Shown one piece after another: positions 32,148 to 42,307 of a stretch of DNA of 64,000 bases. The DNA comes from Flavobacterium sp. MC2016-06 (lineage in GTDB: Bacteria > Bacteroidota > Bacteroidia > Flavobacteriales > Flavobacteriaceae). Below the pieces are notes generated by a model. That model saw nothing but the letters and a program-made list of their open reading frames with translations. It searched no databases and was not told where the DNA came from. Each line of letters starts with the position of its first letter. Position 1 is the stretch's first letter. Position numbers and translations under genes: made by a program. The stretch covers positions 124,001 through 188,000 of the forward strand of contig NZ_WMID02000003.1 in the NCBI RefSeq assembly GCF_009711165.2, read 5' to 3'.

Positions 32148-33065
32148 TTAATGAGGCAGTGGGATTTCTATTTTTATAGTAGTTCCTTCATTGGGTTTTG
32201 AAAGAATACTAAAAGTGCCTTTAAATTTTTTAATTCTGGCTCTTATTCTATTCAAACCAAAACCTTCAACTTTCTTTAGCTTTACAGCATTAAAGCCTTT
32301 CCCGTCATCATGAATAATTATTGTAAAATGATTTTTATTTTCTTCTAATGAAATTTGAGCTTTACTGGCATCGCTGTGCTTTATAATATTATTGAACAAT
32401 TCACTTACAATAAAATATATTTTCATTTCAAATTTCTCGACATATCTTTTTTCGGTCGAAATAGCGCTTGAAAAATTAAAATGAATACTCGAATTTGAGT
32501 TTTTTTCGCATAAATCTTCAAGAGCATAAATTAATCCAAAACGAACCAAAAGAGTAGGAACCAAATCATGCGACATATCACGCAAAAGATCATGAGCTTC
32601 TGCTAATATTGATTTTGCTTTCTGGATTTCTTCAGATTTTATATTGTTTTGCGTTGTAAAAACATTCAGATGCAAACCTGCTGATGATAAAAGAGAATTG
32701 ATATTGTCATGTAAAAAAGAGGCAACCTGTTTTCTTTCTATTTCTTGAGTGTCAATACCAGCATTTATAACATTTAAGAGTATCTTTTGTTTGACATCTT
32801 TTCGTTTTATTTTTTGTTTTAATTTATTGTTCTGATAGAAAAAATAAAATAGAAAAAATAATATAATAACTAGAACAATAGAAAGGCTTATAACTTTTTT
32901 GTTTTCTTCATCGAGCTTTTTAAGTTTAGAAAAATCGATTTTATGAAGGTCTTTATTAGACGAGACAACAGTTTTTTTAGTAGATATGCTTTGCTGGCCC
33001 AAAACGGGATTAGTGAAGAAAGAAAGAAAAATAAGAAACGATATAAAGATTCTAAAAACAGACAT
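32148..33065 (-). CDS. NarL-type sensor histidine kinase
   Basis: A 305-residue membrane kinase. Residues 1-23 are a signal or helix, about 60-79 (VISLSIVLVIILFFLFYFF) a transmembrane helix, then a dimerisation H-box ERKQVASFLHDNINSLLSSAG with the phospho-accepting His and a HATPase with DDGKGF and GFGLNRIRARI. Its periplasmic part is only about 35 residues. It is the cognate partner of the LuxR-type regulator 34 bases upstream, forming a two-component system of unknown signal. Confidence 0.93.
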   Translation of the reverse strand: MSVFRIFISFLIFLSFFTNPVLGQQSISTKKTVVSSNKDLHKIDFSKLKKLDEENKKVISLSIVLVIILFFLFYFFYQNNKLKQKIKRKDVKQKILLNVINAGIDTQEIERKQVASFLHDNINSLLSSAGLHLNVFTTQNNIKSEEIQKAKSILAEAHDLLRDMSHDLVPTLLVRFGLIYALEDLCEKNSNSSIHFNFSSAISTEKRYVEKFEMKIYFIVSELFNNIIKHSDASKAQISLEENKNHFTIIIHDDGKGFNAVKLKKVEGFGLNRIRARIKKFKGTFSILSKPNEGTTIKIEIPLPH

Positions 33066-33099
33066 ATCAGGATATTAAGAATTCATTTTTTAAGTCACT

Positions 33100-33762
33100 T
33101 TAAGAATTTATCAAATTATTTTTTAAAGCATATTTTACCAAACCAATAGTGTTTTTGATGTTTAATTTTTTCATGATATTTTTGCGATGCGTTTCTACCG
33201 TATTACTGCTGATAAAAAGCTGTTCGCTTATTTCTTTTCCGCTAAATTCAAGCGCTATAAGAGTAATGATTTCAATTTCACGAGCACTCAAAATTTGATT
33301 TTCAGTGTAAGGATTTGTCTGTAGTTTTGGATTGTTTTGTGTAAAAGCGTTAAAGATTTTCTCTCTCACAGCGTCGCAAAAATATTCTTGTCCTTGGTAT
33401 ACAGCTTCAATAGCTTCTATGATATTTTCGCCGGCACATTTTTTAGTCAAATATCCTTTAGCGCCCAATTTCATTACTTCTTTAATGATTTTTAGGTCAT
33501 CATAACTGGATAAAATAATGACTTTGCAGGGAAATTCTTTTTGACTTAATTCTTTTAGAGTTTCTATGCCGTCTTTTTTGGGCATGCTAATGTCTAAAAC
33601 TAAAATATCGGCATTGTTTTCAATAATATCATCATATACAGTTGTGCCATCCAGCGAATTACCAACAACTTCAAAGTTATCGACAGTTCGTAGTAAATTG
33701 GTGAGACCATCAATAAGTACTTGGTGATCATCTGCAAGATGGATTTTTATTTTTGGTGTCAT
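33100..33762 (-). CDS. LuxR/NarL-family response regulator
   Basis: A 220-residue regulator starting MTPKIKIHLADDHQV. The receiver domain carries the acidic pair DD, the phospho-acceptor Asp in LVLDISMPKKDG, and the conserved Lys in GYLTKK. The C-terminal LuxR helix-turn-helix is LSAREIEIITLIALEFSGKEISEQLFISSNTVETHRKNIMKKL. It is followed by the histidine kinase gene on the same strand, so the pair is one operon. No target gene is apparent nearby. Confidence 0.95.
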   Translation of the reverse strand: MTPKIKIHLADDHQVLIDGLTNLLRTVDNFEVVGNSLDGTTVYDDIIENNADILVLDISMPKKDGIETLKELSQKEFPCKVIILSSYDDLKIIKEVMKLGAKGYLTKKCAGENIIEAIEAVYQGQEYFCDAVREKIFNAFTQNNPKLQTNPYTENQILSAREIEIITLIALEFSGKEISEQLFISSNTVETHRKNIMKKLNIKNTIGLVKYALKNNLINS

Positions 33763-33879
33763 AATGTTCTCTAAATCTGAGAATGTCAAAATTATGAAAA
33801 AAATATCTTACAAAGTCTGTTTGTTGGCTATGTTTTAACTTAGTTTCTTTAATTTAGGTTTCAATTTTAATCCACAAAA

Positions 33880-33904
33880 AAACCCGGACTTTAATCCGGG
33901 TTTC
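33880..33904 (-). terminator. Terminator after DUF4293 gene
   Basis: Minus-strand AAACCCGGA / TCCGGGTTT with a short loop, followed by seven Ts. It lies about 30 bases after the stop of the DUF4293 gene. Confidence 0.88.
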
Positions 33905-33932
33905 TTCGCACAAATAAATTAAGTTTATAGGT

Positions 33933-34349
33933 TTACCTCAAACGATCTACAGATTTTACAAGATCTTCGTCCTTTTTGATGGCCTTATTAGCTAAAACTA
34001 ATAACACGATAGCAACAATAGGAAGAAACATCCCAATACCTTTCTCCGAAACAGCTGCTGCCGTTTCTCCAGATAGATTTAGTGATCGATATACAAATAA
34101 TCCTAATAAAATTAAGTTTAATATTATGTTCAGTCTGTTCATCACAAACTGGTTTTGTCTTTTTTTGAATGAAATAATGCTAATAATAGTAAGCATTGTA
34201 CTTAGACCTAACAAAATAGTATAAAATTGGTCTTGCATAAAATAGAATGCTTTCCCACCGTTTGATGTCCAAAGCGGGACAAAAAACAATATTACCCCAG
34301 TAATGATAAAGGTAAAAATTAAATATACAGTCTGAATTCGTTGTATCAT
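33933..34349 (-). CDS. DUF4293 membrane protein
   Basis: A 138-residue protein with four transmembrane helices (about residues 8-27, 42-60, 72-88 and 105-123). It matches the Bacteroidota family DUF4293: MIQRIQTVYLIFTFI start and IGMFLPIVAIVLLVLANKAIKKDEDLVKSVDRLR end. Function unknown. It is divergently oriented to rho with 183 bases between, a common arrangement in this phylum. Confidence 0.92.
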   Translation of the reverse strand: MIQRIQTVYLIFTFIITGVILFFVPLWTSNGGKAFYFMQDQFYTILLGLSTMLTIISIISFKKRQNQFVMNRLNIILNLILLGLFVYRSLNLSGETAAAVSEKGIGMFLPIVAIVLLVLANKAIKKDEDLVKSVDRLR

Positions 34350-34532
34350 GGTCTAAAATTGTTTTACAAAAATATATTTTCTTTTTTTAAAATACTATTG
34401 TATGATTAAATTTTATTCGTATTATTGCATCATAATACCGTAAGCACTTCATACTGCGGTCAATTCAAAACAATTATCTACCTATTCTTTTTACAGTATT
34501 TCCTTTAAAATAATTAAATTCATAGAATATTC

Positions 34533-36386
34533 ATGTTTGATATTTCTGCATTAAAAGAAATGAAGCTTGCTGAGCTTCAAGAAATAGCTAAGTTAGCTAA
34601 AACAATAAAGATTACTGGTGTCAAAAAAGAGACTTTAATAAGTCAGATTTTAGCACATCAGGAAACTGCTAGTGCGCCTGCTGAAGTAACAAAAACAGAA
34701 GCCGTACCAGAAGCAAAAGAGGATAAGGCAAAAAGAGCTAGAATTGCTCCTGTAAAAATTACTCCAGCTAAAAAAGCTGCAAATGCAAAAAATACACCAG
34801 TCTTAGAATTTGATAAAGTAGAGGAAGCTCCCCAAAAAGCGGAAACTCCAACAGCTGTTGCAGAAGCTCCAGAAGTTGAAGCTCCAGAAGCAGCAGTAAT
34901 TAAAACAGCTGAGAAAAAAGAGCCGAAAATTGTAAAGTTCAATAAGTCAGCCTACGAGAAAAAAGTAGCTCTTCAAAAAGAAAAAGAAGTTGTAAAAGAA
35001 GTTACAGCAGAAGAGACTACAGCCGAAGAAAGTGCAGAAACAATTGCAGCAGAGCCACAAGCAGCAAAACCAGCAATTGCTCCAACAAAAAAGATCAATC
35101 CGAATCAAAATAAAAACCCAAATCCAAATCAGAATCTGAATCAAAACCCGAATCAGAATCTGAACCCGAATCAGAATCCAAATCAAAACGGGAATGGAAA
35201 TGGAAACAGCAATAATCAAAATCCAAATCATAAAAACAAAAAAAGTAATTTCAGAGATTCAGACTTTGAATTTGATGGAATTATAGAAAGTGAAGGTGTT
35301 CTTGAAATGATGCCTGACGGATACGGATTTTTACGTTCATCAGATTATAATTATTTAGCTTCTCCAGATGATATTTATTTATCAACTTCACAAATCAGAT
35401 TATTTGGTTTAAAAACCGGAGACACTGTAAAAGGAGTGGTTCGTCCGCCAAAAGAAGGCGAGAAGTTTTTCCCTCTAGTTCGTGTACTTAAAATCAATGG
35501 TCACGATCCGCAAGTGGTTCGCGATAGAGTTTCTTTTGAACACTTGACACCAGTTTTCCCTTCTGAAAAATTTAAATTAGCAGAAAAAGGAAGTTCAATC
35601 TCAACTCGTATTATCGATTTATTTTCTCCTATAGGAAAAGGACAGCGTGGTATGATTGTAGCGCAGCCTAAAACAGGTAAAACAATGTTATTAAAAGACA
35701 TTGCAAATGCAATTGCTGCAAATCATCCAGAAGTTTATTTAATTGTTCTTTTAATTGATGAGCGGCCTGAAGAGGTTACAGATATGCAGCGTAGTGTACG
35801 TGGTGAAGTTATCGCTTCTACTTTTGATAGAGAACCGCAAGAACACGTAAAAATTGCCAATATTGTACTTGAAAAAGCAAAACGTTTGGTAGAATGCGGA
35901 CACGATGTGGTGATTCTTTTAGACTCAATTACACGTTTAGCAAGAGCTTACAATACAGTACAGCCTGCTTCTGGAAAAGTTTTAAGTGGTGGTGTTGATG
36001 CCAATGCATTACAAAAGCCAAAACGTTTCTTTGGAGCTGCTAGAAATGTAGAAAACGGAGGTTCACTAAGTATCATCGCAACTGCATTGACAGAAACTGG
36101 TTCTAAAATGGATGAGGTTATCTTTGAAGAATTTAAAGGAACTGGTAACATGGAGTTACAATTGGATCGTAAGATTGCAAACAAACGTATTTTCCCTGCT
36201 ATCGATTTAACATCTTCAAGCACACGTCGCGACGATTTATTATTAGACGAGAAAACGTTACAAAGAATGTGGATTATGCGTAAATATCTATCAGATATGA
36301 ACCCTGTAGAATCTATGGATTTTGTAAACGACCGTTTCAAGAAAACTAGAAATAACGAAGAGTTTTTGATTTCGATGAATGACTAA
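34533..36386 (+). CDS. rho: Transcription termination factor Rho with Asn/Gln-rich insert
   Basis: A 617-residue RNA-dependent hexameric ATPase that ends transcription, some 200 residues longer than E. coli Rho. The N-terminal domain begins at residue 1 ([19 protein letters not shown]). It is followed by an Ala/Glu/Lys-rich linker and an Asn/Gln/Pro repeat tract at about residues 189-233 (NPNQN units). The RNA-binding cold-shock-like domain follows ([15 protein letters not shown]), then the ATPase with Walker [15 protein letters not shown], Walker [17 protein letters not shown] and [21 protein letters not shown]. The insert is probably disordered. A terminator lies at 36432-36464. Confidence 0.97.
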   Translation: MFDISALKEMKLAELQEIAKLAKTIKITGVKKETLISQILAHQETASAPAEVTKTEAVPEAKEDKAKRARIAPVKITPAKKAANAKNTPVLEFDKVEEAPQKAETPTAVAEAPEVEAPEAAVIKTAEKKEPKIVKFNKSAYEKKVALQKEKEVVKEVTAEETTAEESAETIAAEPQAAKPAIAPTKKINPNQNKNPNPNQNLNQNPNQNLNPNQNPNQNGNGNGNSNNQNPNHKNKKSNFRDSDFEFDGIIESEGVLEMMPDGYGFLRSSDYNYLASPDDIYLSTSQIRLFGLKTGDTVKGVVRPPKEGEKFFPLVRVLKINGHDPQVVRDRVSFEHLTPVFPSEKFKLAEKGSSISTRIIDLFSPIGKGQRGMIVAQPKTGKTMLLKDIANAIAANHPEVYLIVLLIDERPEEVTDMQRSVRGEVIASTFDREPQEHVKIANIVLEKAKRLVECGHDVVILLDSITRLARAYNTVQPASGKVLSGGVDANALQKPKRFFGAARNVENGGSLSIIATALTETGSKMDEVIFEEFKGTGNMELQLDRKIANKRIFPAIDLTSSSTRRDDLLLDEKTLQRMWIMRKYLSDMNPVESMDFVNDRFKKTRNNEEFLISMND

Positions 36387-36431
36387 GAATTAAATTCTAA
36401 GTCTTTTAAAGGATTTTAAAATAAATATAAA

Positions 36432-36464
36432 AAAATGGATGAGCTTAAAACTCATCCATTTTTT
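36432..36464 (+). terminator. Terminator of rho
   Basis: AAAATGGATGAG / CTCATCCATTTT stem with a 7-base loop and following TTTTTTATT, 46 bases after the rho stop. The A-run on the left makes it potentially bidirectional and also usable for the convergent M28 peptidase gene. Confidence 0.9.
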
Positions 36465-36506
36465 ATTCTGTATATATGTGATTAAAGAGTCGAAAACCTT
36501 ATAACC

Positions 36507-37523
36507 TTATTTTTTATCCACTACAGGTCTATTTTCTCTATTGGCTAAATCCCATGCAATAACAAAAGCTAATTGCGCTCTTTTTGCCAAAGCATCGTAT
36601 TCAATTTTTTGAGGTTCGTCTCCTTTTCCGTGGTAATCTTCGTGAACACCGTTGAATAAGAAAACAGCTGGAATGCCAAATTTAGCAAAGTTATAATGAT
36701 CAGAACGCTCATAAAAATGATTTGGATCTTTAGGATCATTAAATTTAAAATCTAAGTCTAATTTAGTGTATTTGTCATTTTGAGCCACAACAGCATTATG
36801 TAAATCTGTAGACAAACGATCTGCGCCAATTACATAAACATAATTGTTAGTTTTTGCATGCTCGACATCACGACGCCCAATCATGTCAATATTAATATCA
36901 GAAATAGTGTTTCCAATAGGAAACAAAGGGTTTTCTGAGTAATAACGTGATCCGTGTAAGCCGTGCTCTTCGCCAGTTACGTGAAGAAATAAAATAGAAC
37001 GTTTTGGTCCGTGTCCATCTTTTTTTGCTTTAGCAAAAGCCTTAGCAATTTCCATAACAGCTACAGTTCCAGAACCGTCATCATCGGCACCATTATAAAC
37101 ATCACCATTTTTAATTCCAACGTGATCATAATGAGCAGAGATTACTAAAACTTCATTAGGTTTTTCAGAACCTTCTATATAAGCCCAGATATTTTCAGAA
37201 TCTGGTAGGTTTTCATTGTATTTAGCATTTAAGAAAGCGGCAGGAATATGCTGGTAATAATCGCTTGCTCCTTTAGGAAACGACACACCATTTTTCTTGT
37301 ATTGGTCTATCATATAAACGCCTGCTTTTTTCTGTCCTTTGGAACCTGTTTCACGTCCTTCCATTTCATCAGAAGCAACAACGTATAGCATTGTTTTTAA
37401 ATCTTTCTCAGTAATAAGATTCATGTATTTTGTTGGATCAGAATTGTCTTTAGATGCAACAGACTGCGTAGTTTTACATGAAAACGCAGAGGCAATTAAT
37501 AATAGAACTATTATTTTTTTCAT
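36507..37523 (-). CDS. M28-family metallopeptidase lipoprotein
   Basis: A 338-residue lipoprotein (MKKIIVLLLIASAFSCKTT, Cys16), so membrane-anchored and periplasmic. The co-catalytic zinc aminopeptidase motifs of family M28 are SAHYDHVG, NGADDDGSGTVAVMEIA, HVTGEEHGLHGSRYY and ERSDHYNFAKFGIPAVFLF, providing His, Asp, Glu-Glu, Asp and His ligands. Such enzymes remove N-terminal residues from peptides. Stop to start spacing of 8 bases from the DUF3667 gene indicates an operon. Confidence 0.94.
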   Translation of the reverse strand: MKKIIVLLLIASAFSCKTTQSVASKDNSDPTKYMNLITEKDLKTMLYVVASDEMEGRETGSKGQKKAGVYMIDQYKKNGVSFPKGASDYYQHIPAAFLNAKYNENLPDSENIWAYIEGSEKPNEVLVISAHYDHVGIKNGDVYNGADDDGSGTVAVMEIAKAFAKAKKDGHGPKRSILFLHVTGEEHGLHGSRYYSENPLFPIGNTISDINIDMIGRRDVEHAKTNNYVYVIGADRLSTDLHNAVVAQNDKYTKLDLDFKFNDPKDPNHFYERSDHYNFAKFGIPAVFLFNGVHEDYHGKGDEPQKIEYDALAKRAQLAFVIAWDLANRENRPVVDKK

Positions 37524-37531
37524 TTTCTATT

Positions 37532-38503
37532 TTAGTGTAAATTAATGAATGTGTAAAAAACGTAAAAGGTCAGTAAAAGTAGGATAAAAAACGAGTTGAT
37601 AAAGAATAAGAATACACTTTTAACAAATGAAACAATTCTAGTTTCTCCATAAAAACGGTGGTGTGCAGGATAAAAATAATAACACATCCAGATAACACCC
37701 ACAAAAGTTGCAATACTAGATATGAAACTCAGCGGATTGTTGTCGTCTAATGAACCAATTGTTCTTTGGATGATAAATAAGATCAAAAAGATTAATAGGA
37801 GAAATGAGAAATAATGCAGCGTAAAAATTCCGTGATCAAAGTAATACCATTTTTTTTTGTTATGAAAAAGCCATAGCGTAAAAGCGAAAAATGGCATTAT
37901 GATGAATAATATTTTAGGAATATTATGGAAAAATGATTCGATAAATTTTTCGGCAATTTCCTTTTTCGTGTAATGCTCTGTAACATGCAACACTTTTTCA
38001 TAAGTCCAATATTGAAAATCAGAGTACTTTTCTTTTCCGTATTTCTGAATAGAATCTAATTCCTTCATTGACTTTAATTCAAAAAAATCACTGGAAATTT
38101 TTATTTTCTCATTTTTATTGGTTTGTGCTATGATCTGTGATTTTGCAAGTTCAGCTTCGCTTTTATCAAGACCTTCGCTCACTTTACTTGGGAATAAAGC
38201 GATTAAAAGAAAGGTAACAAAACTGATGAAAATATATAATCGAACAGGTGCCAGATAAGACAATCTTTTTCCCGAAAGATATTCTTTGGTTAGAGTAGAA
38301 GGTTTAAAAAGTAAATTCTTAATGGTTTTCCAGAAAGCATTTTCATAATGCGTCAAATCTTCAAAGAAATGAATAAATAAGTGATGAAATGTTTTTCTGG
38401 TGTCTGAGTTTTCCTGCCCGCAATTAGGACAAAATTTTTGTTCAACAACATGTCTGCAGTTCAGACAGGTTTTATCTTCTCTAATTTTACTATGTGATGA
38501 CAT
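37532..38503 (-). CDS. DUF3667 membrane protein with N-terminal zinc ribbon
   Basis: A 323-residue protein. An N-terminal zinc ribbon (CLNCRHVVEQKFCPNCGQ) precedes HHLFIHFFEDLTHYENAFWKTIKNLLFKPSTLTKEYLSGKR, the DUF3667 signature, then about five transmembrane helices in the C-terminal half. The family is widespread in Bacteroidota, with unknown function. Expression is probably joined to the M28 peptidase downstream. Confidence 0.9.
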   Translation of the reverse strand: MSSHSKIREDKTCLNCRHVVEQKFCPNCGQENSDTRKTFHHLFIHFFEDLTHYENAFWKTIKNLLFKPSTLTKEYLSGKRLSYLAPVRLYIFISFVTFLLIALFPSKVSEGLDKSEAELAKSQIIAQTNKNEKIKISSDFFELKSMKELDSIQKYGKEKYSDFQYWTYEKVLHVTEHYTKKEIAEKFIESFFHNIPKILFIIMPFFAFTLWLFHNKKKWYYFDHGIFTLHYFSFLLLIFLILFIIQRTIGSLDDNNPLSFISSIATFVGVIWMCYYFYPAHHRFYGETRIVSFVKSVFLFFINSFFILLLLTFYVFYTFINLH

Positions 38504-38545
38504 TGGTGGTTGTGGTTGATTTGGTTTTGGTTCGTTTTTTAGTTT

Positions 38546-39319
38546 TTATTTCTTAAGAACTTCATTTAAGAAAAGCTGTAAATGTGCAAAAGATCTTTTA
38601 GCAGCAGTTTCATTATAAGCTGCACCTTTAGAATTATCGTTTCCAGCTTCTGGGTTTGTAAAAGAATGTACTGCATTAGCATAATAAATCATTTGCCAAT
38701 CGGCTTTTGTATCGCGCATTTCTTGCTGAAAAGCAGTAATTTCTTCTTTAGATTCAAATGGATCGTCAGCTCCATGGCAGATTAAAACTTTGGCAGTAAT
38801 TGGTTCAGTTGGTCTTGTTGCATCTCTGCCCAATCCTCCGTGAAAAGAAGCTACACCTTTTACATTTATGTGAGCGCGAGCCGCTTCAAGAACTCCAGTT
38901 CCTCCAAAGCAATATCCAATTGCAGCAATATTATCAGCATTTGCACCAGCTTTTATTAATTCCTGCAAAGCCAGATTAATACGTTTTTGGTATTCTTTGT
39001 AATTTTGTTTGTAATGGCCTGCTATTTTTCCAGATTCAGAAGTGTTTTTTGGGTAATTTCCTTCTCCATAAATATCAGCGATAAAAACATTATAGCCTAA
39101 TTTTGATAATTCCTCAGCAATTCCTTTTGAAGCATTATCAATACCAAGCCAAGCTGGTAAAAGTAAAATACCTGGATTATTGGCGCTTTTTTTAGCAGAT
39201 TTTATAAATAATCCGTTTAACTGTTGATTGCCGTCAGCATATTTTACAGGTTTTAATTGAGCATTTATAGTGTTAGAAAACAGAATTGCAGTAAAAAGCA
39301 ATAAGACTAATTTTTTCAT
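38546..39319 (-). CDS. Secreted dienelactone hydrolase family protein
   Basis: A 257-residue protein; the start MKKLVLLLFTAILFSNTINAQ gives a signal peptide. The frame runs further upstream into the penicillin acylase gene, so the inner start is used. The alpha/beta fold shows LLPAWLGID, VFIADIYGEG, the nucleophile elbow GYCFGG with Cys, GADDPFESKEE with the Asp, and NAVHSFTNPEAG with the His, giving a Cys-Asp-His triad. Family members open lactone rings or hydrolyse other esters. Substrate unknown. Confidence 0.92.
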   Translation of the reverse strand: MKKLVLLLFTAILFSNTINAQLKPVKYADGNQQLNGLFIKSAKKSANNPGILLLPAWLGIDNASKGIAEELSKLGYNVFIADIYGEGNYPKNTSESGKIAGHYKQNYKEYQKRINLALQELIKAGANADNIAAIGYCFGGTGVLEAARAHINVKGVASFHGGLGRDATRPTEPITAKVLICHGADDPFESKEEITAFQQEMRDTKADWQMIYYANAVHSFTNPEAGNDNSKGAAYNETAAKRSFAHLQLFLNEVLKK

Positions 39320-39363
39320 GATTTGTAGATTTTTAACAAATATCAGAAATATTATGTTACAAA

Positions 39364-39393
39364 AAAACCTCAAAAGAGATTTCTTGTGAGGTT
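39364..39393 (-). terminator. Terminator after penicillin acylase gene
   Basis: Minus-strand AAACCTCA / TGAGGTTT stem followed by a T-run, 26 bases after the stop of the acylase gene. Confidence 0.82.
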
Positions 39394-39419
39394 TATATGC
39401 TATAATTGTCTTTTTAAAA

Positions 39420-41621
39420 TTATTCGCCGGGATGATAATTTCTCTCTGCATTTTTAAGAACATCTTCTTTATAAAATAAGACCTCTTTAAATTGTCCTTT
39501 TTGGTACATTTCGGCTTGATCGTAAAAATGCTTAGAATTAACATCACCACTGTTACCTCCAGCCAATAATGATTTTGCTTTTATTTTTTTACCAAATTCT
39601 ACAGCACAGACAAAACTATTTCCGTTGTAACCGTAACGTTTTTTGGAGCCATTTTGGTAACTGCTTTTAAAAGACGGAAGACTTCCCCAAGAACCAGGAC
39701 CAAAACCTATTGGTAAACTTGGTTTGCTGTCATCATATTTTAAATCAATATCGCCGCTAGAACGCTGAAAACGGTTTACATCGCCCCAAACTACCTGCCA
39801 AGTTCCCCATTTTGCCTGCAAGTCTTTTATAACAGCCTGCAGCTGCGGAATCATTTGTGCTGTGGTTGCATTTTTGGCAAAAATTTGAGTATTTTCTACT
39901 TGATCTAGTTCACCTTCACCAATATAAGCTTTTAAGATAATTGGATCTAATTTATATCCCCATTCAACAGCAAGTGTGGTTGCCACCGAATTTGCTTTAG
40001 CATAATAATCCCAATTTTTTAGGATTGTAACGGCTTCTGATAAAGTTTGATATTCTGAATCTTCACTTTTGGGTATTTCATTGAAAACACGAACTAAGCT
40101 TGGAATCAAAACTTCAAAAATGGATAATTTAGAATCGTAACCGTTTGCAATTACATTATCTAAAGTATAGTTGGAGTTTTTGCTAAAAATTCTAACGGCA
40201 TTTACCGCTCTAAAGTTTTCTCCGTCTGGTGCCATGTACGGAATATAATTTTCTTCTTTCGGACTATTTTCGCCCGCAGCGCTGTAAGGAGTGGAGTTGC
40301 AGTTTTGTAACCAGCCGTTTACGGGATTGTAGATATGAACGGTTTCATCTACTTCATGTAAACCTTTCCATTGTGTAGCCGAAGTGGATCCATCAACCAC
40401 TTTAGACCAGTTTAGTTTTTTATCTCTTATCGGAATAAAATTGCCGTGCCAATACGCGATATTTCCTTTACTATCAGCATAAACGGTATTGTTAGACGTG
40501 TTAGCCTTTAAATCCATTGCTTTTTTATAATCTTCAAAACTTTTAGCTTTCGTTCTAACCCAACTCTGGATTAAACTCGTCATAGAGCGGTTCATCGATT
40601 GTAAGCTAATCCATTTCCCTTCGCGTTTGGCCATAATCGGGCCGTTGTTGGTAAAATAGGTTTTTATCTTTTTCGGAATCAATTTTCCGTTTTCCGTATA
40701 TTTTATCGTGATTTCTTTTTCAACAACCGGCAGTAATTTATTATCGAACTCATAGAATAATTTTCCTTTTTTATCAATGATTTTTTCCGCATACATATCG
40801 GCAACATCTACATTTGATGAGGTGTGCATCCAGCCGCAATTTTCATTAAAACCCTGATAAATAAAAAACTGTCCCCAAGTTACGGCTCCGTAAGCATTTA
40901 AACCTTCTTCGCTTGTAATCTGAACTTCGGGTCTAAAATAAAAAGTAGTATGCGGATTTATATATAAAATGGCATTGCCATCAACCGTTTTAGAAGGTGA
41001 AAAAGCAAAACCATTTGATCCAGTCTGCACGTTTTTTTCTCTTTCTACATACGCCACTTTATCAGCATTGCCAGAATAAAAAGTTTTTAGTTCTCCAACC
41101 GAAAGATCGGCAGTACTTATGGCGCCAATACTTCCATCTGTCCATAAAAGCGGAAACCACGGCTCAAAATGCGTTAAAAGAACGGGTTTGACTTCTGGGT
41201 GTTTGTATAAATAAAAATTGATAGCATCAGCATAACTGTCTAAAAGTTTTTTAAGCCAAACAGGTGCTTTTTTATAATCTGTTTTGGCTTCTTCAGTATC
41301 AATTAAAAGACGAATTTGTAAATCATTGTATAAAACAGATTGCCCTTTTATTTCAGAAAGACGGCCAAGTTTCTCAATATAATTCATTTCAATACGCTTA
41401 AAATCATCTTCGCATTGCGTATATAGCAATCCAAAAACAGCATCGGCATCGGTTTTGCCGTAAACATGCGGAATTCCCCAATTGTCTCGAATTATAGTTG
41501 TCTGCTGTGCTGCTTTCTCTAAACGTAAAACTTCTTTTGGATTAATTTTTTGTGCAAAAACAGATAATGTTATACAATAAACCAAAGCAATAAATTTGAT
41601 TTTCTTTGAGTACTTCAGCAT
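39420..41621 (-). CDS. Penicillin acylase-family Ntn hydrolase
   Basis: A 733-residue exported protein (signal to about residue 24, SVFAQ). The family is made as a precursor cleaved autocatalytically before a Ser that becomes the N-terminal nucleophile. That residue is Ser202 in QTGSNGFAF. The alpha part has RDNWGIPHVYGKTDADAVFGLLYTQCEDDF and the beta part WGYKLDPI and GPGSWGSLPSFK. Substrates include penicillins, N-acyl homoserine lactones and other N-acylated compounds, so a role in quorum-signal or peptide amide turnover is possible but not shown. Confidence 0.9.
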   Translation of the reverse strand: MLKYSKKIKFIALVYCITLSVFAQKINPKEVLRLEKAAQQTTIIRDNWGIPHVYGKTDADAVFGLLYTQCEDDFKRIEMNYIEKLGRLSEIKGQSVLYNDLQIRLLIDTEEAKTDYKKAPVWLKKLLDSYADAINFYLYKHPEVKPVLLTHFEPWFPLLWTDGSIGAISTADLSVGELKTFYSGNADKVAYVEREKNVQTGSNGFAFSPSKTVDGNAILYINPHTTFYFRPEVQITSEEGLNAYGAVTWGQFFIYQGFNENCGWMHTSSNVDVADMYAEKIIDKKGKLFYEFDNKLLPVVEKEITIKYTENGKLIPKKIKTYFTNNGPIMAKREGKWISLQSMNRSMTSLIQSWVRTKAKSFEDYKKAMDLKANTSNNTVYADSKGNIAYWHGNFIPIRDKKLNWSKVVDGSTSATQWKGLHEVDETVHIYNPVNGWLQNCNSTPYSAAGENSPKEENYIPYMAPDGENFRAVNAVRIFSKNSNYTLDNVIANGYDSKLSIFEVLIPSLVRVFNEIPKSEDSEYQTLSEAVTILKNWDYYAKANSVATTLAVEWGYKLDPIILKAYIGEGELDQVENTQIFAKNATTAQMIPQLQAVIKDLQAKWGTWQVVWGDVNRFQRSSGDIDLKYDDSKPSLPIGFGPGSWGSLPSFKSSYQNGSKKRYGYNGNSFVCAVEFGKKIKAKSLLAGGNSGDVNSKHFYDQAEMYQKGQFKEVLFYKEDVLKNAERNYHPGE

Positions 41622-41654
41622 GATTCTTTGAGTATTTGAGGGTAATTAATCTTA

Positions 41655-42107
41655 TTACAAGCTAATATTTCGTTTAAAAGCACATCCTAATTCTATCATC
41701 GAGTCTGTTTTAGCAATTCCAGGAATATTATCAATTTTTTCATATAATATTTTACGCATATGTTCGTGGTTTTTTGCCGTAATTTTAAGGTAAAGTGTAA
41801 ACGATCCAGTAACAAAATAGCATTCTGTAATTTCAGGTATTTCTTTTAAAGCTTCAATAATTCTTTCAGAATCAGAATCTTTATTGAGTGTAATTCCTGT
41901 AAAAGAAGCCCAGTCGTAACCAATTTGCTTTTCGTTTAAAATAGGTTTGATACCAGTAATTATGCCTTGATCAAATAGACGGTTAATACGCTGATGCACC
42001 ATTGTATTTGAAATTTTTAAATTAGAAGCAATCGTCGAATATGCAATTCGTCCATCTTTTTCTAACTCTTTTATAATTTTTACGTCAAACTCATCTAAAA
42101 TATCCAT
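41655..42107 (-). CDS. Lrp/AsnC-family regulator
   Basis: A 150-residue regulator. An N-terminal winged helix-turn-helix (LDEFDVKIIKELEKDGRIAYSTIASNLKISNTMVHQRINRL) and a C-terminal amino-acid-sensing RAM domain (ITECYFVTGSFTLYLKITAKNHEHMRKIL) are both intact. It is divergent to the ornithine aminotransferase gene across a 200-base AT-rich interval, the classic arrangement for regulation of amino acid catabolism. The interval contains TATTTTTG (42279-42286), a -7-like sequence for rocD. Confidence 0.94.
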   Translation of the reverse strand: MDILDEFDVKIIKELEKDGRIAYSTIASNLKISNTMVHQRINRLFDQGIITGIKPILNEKQIGYDWASFTGITLNKDSDSERIIEALKEIPEITECYFVTGSFTLYLKITAKNHEHMRKILYEKIDNIPGIAKTDSMIELGCAFKRNISL

Positions 42108-42307
42108 AAAGCTGTTTTTACCTTTAATTTTTGTAAAGATAAAAATAAGTCTGATTTGATGTTTACTATAAAATAGAAAATTGACTTTAAATAATATATA
42201 AATAAGTTATTTTAACTGTTTAATATCTATTTTTAAGTTAAAAACTATTGTTTTTTAGGTGTGAATAAATAATTTTTATATTTTTGTTTCAATAAAAAAG
42301 AAATAAT

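Noticed and set aside
34947..35231. Long minus-strand frames opposite rho
   Set aside because: They are shadows of the Asn/Gln and Ala-rich coding repeats on the opposite strand.
39320..39550. 77-residue N-terminal extension of the dienelactone hydrolase gene
   Set aside because: It overlaps the penicillin acylase gene and its terminator; the inner Met begins a proper signal peptide.
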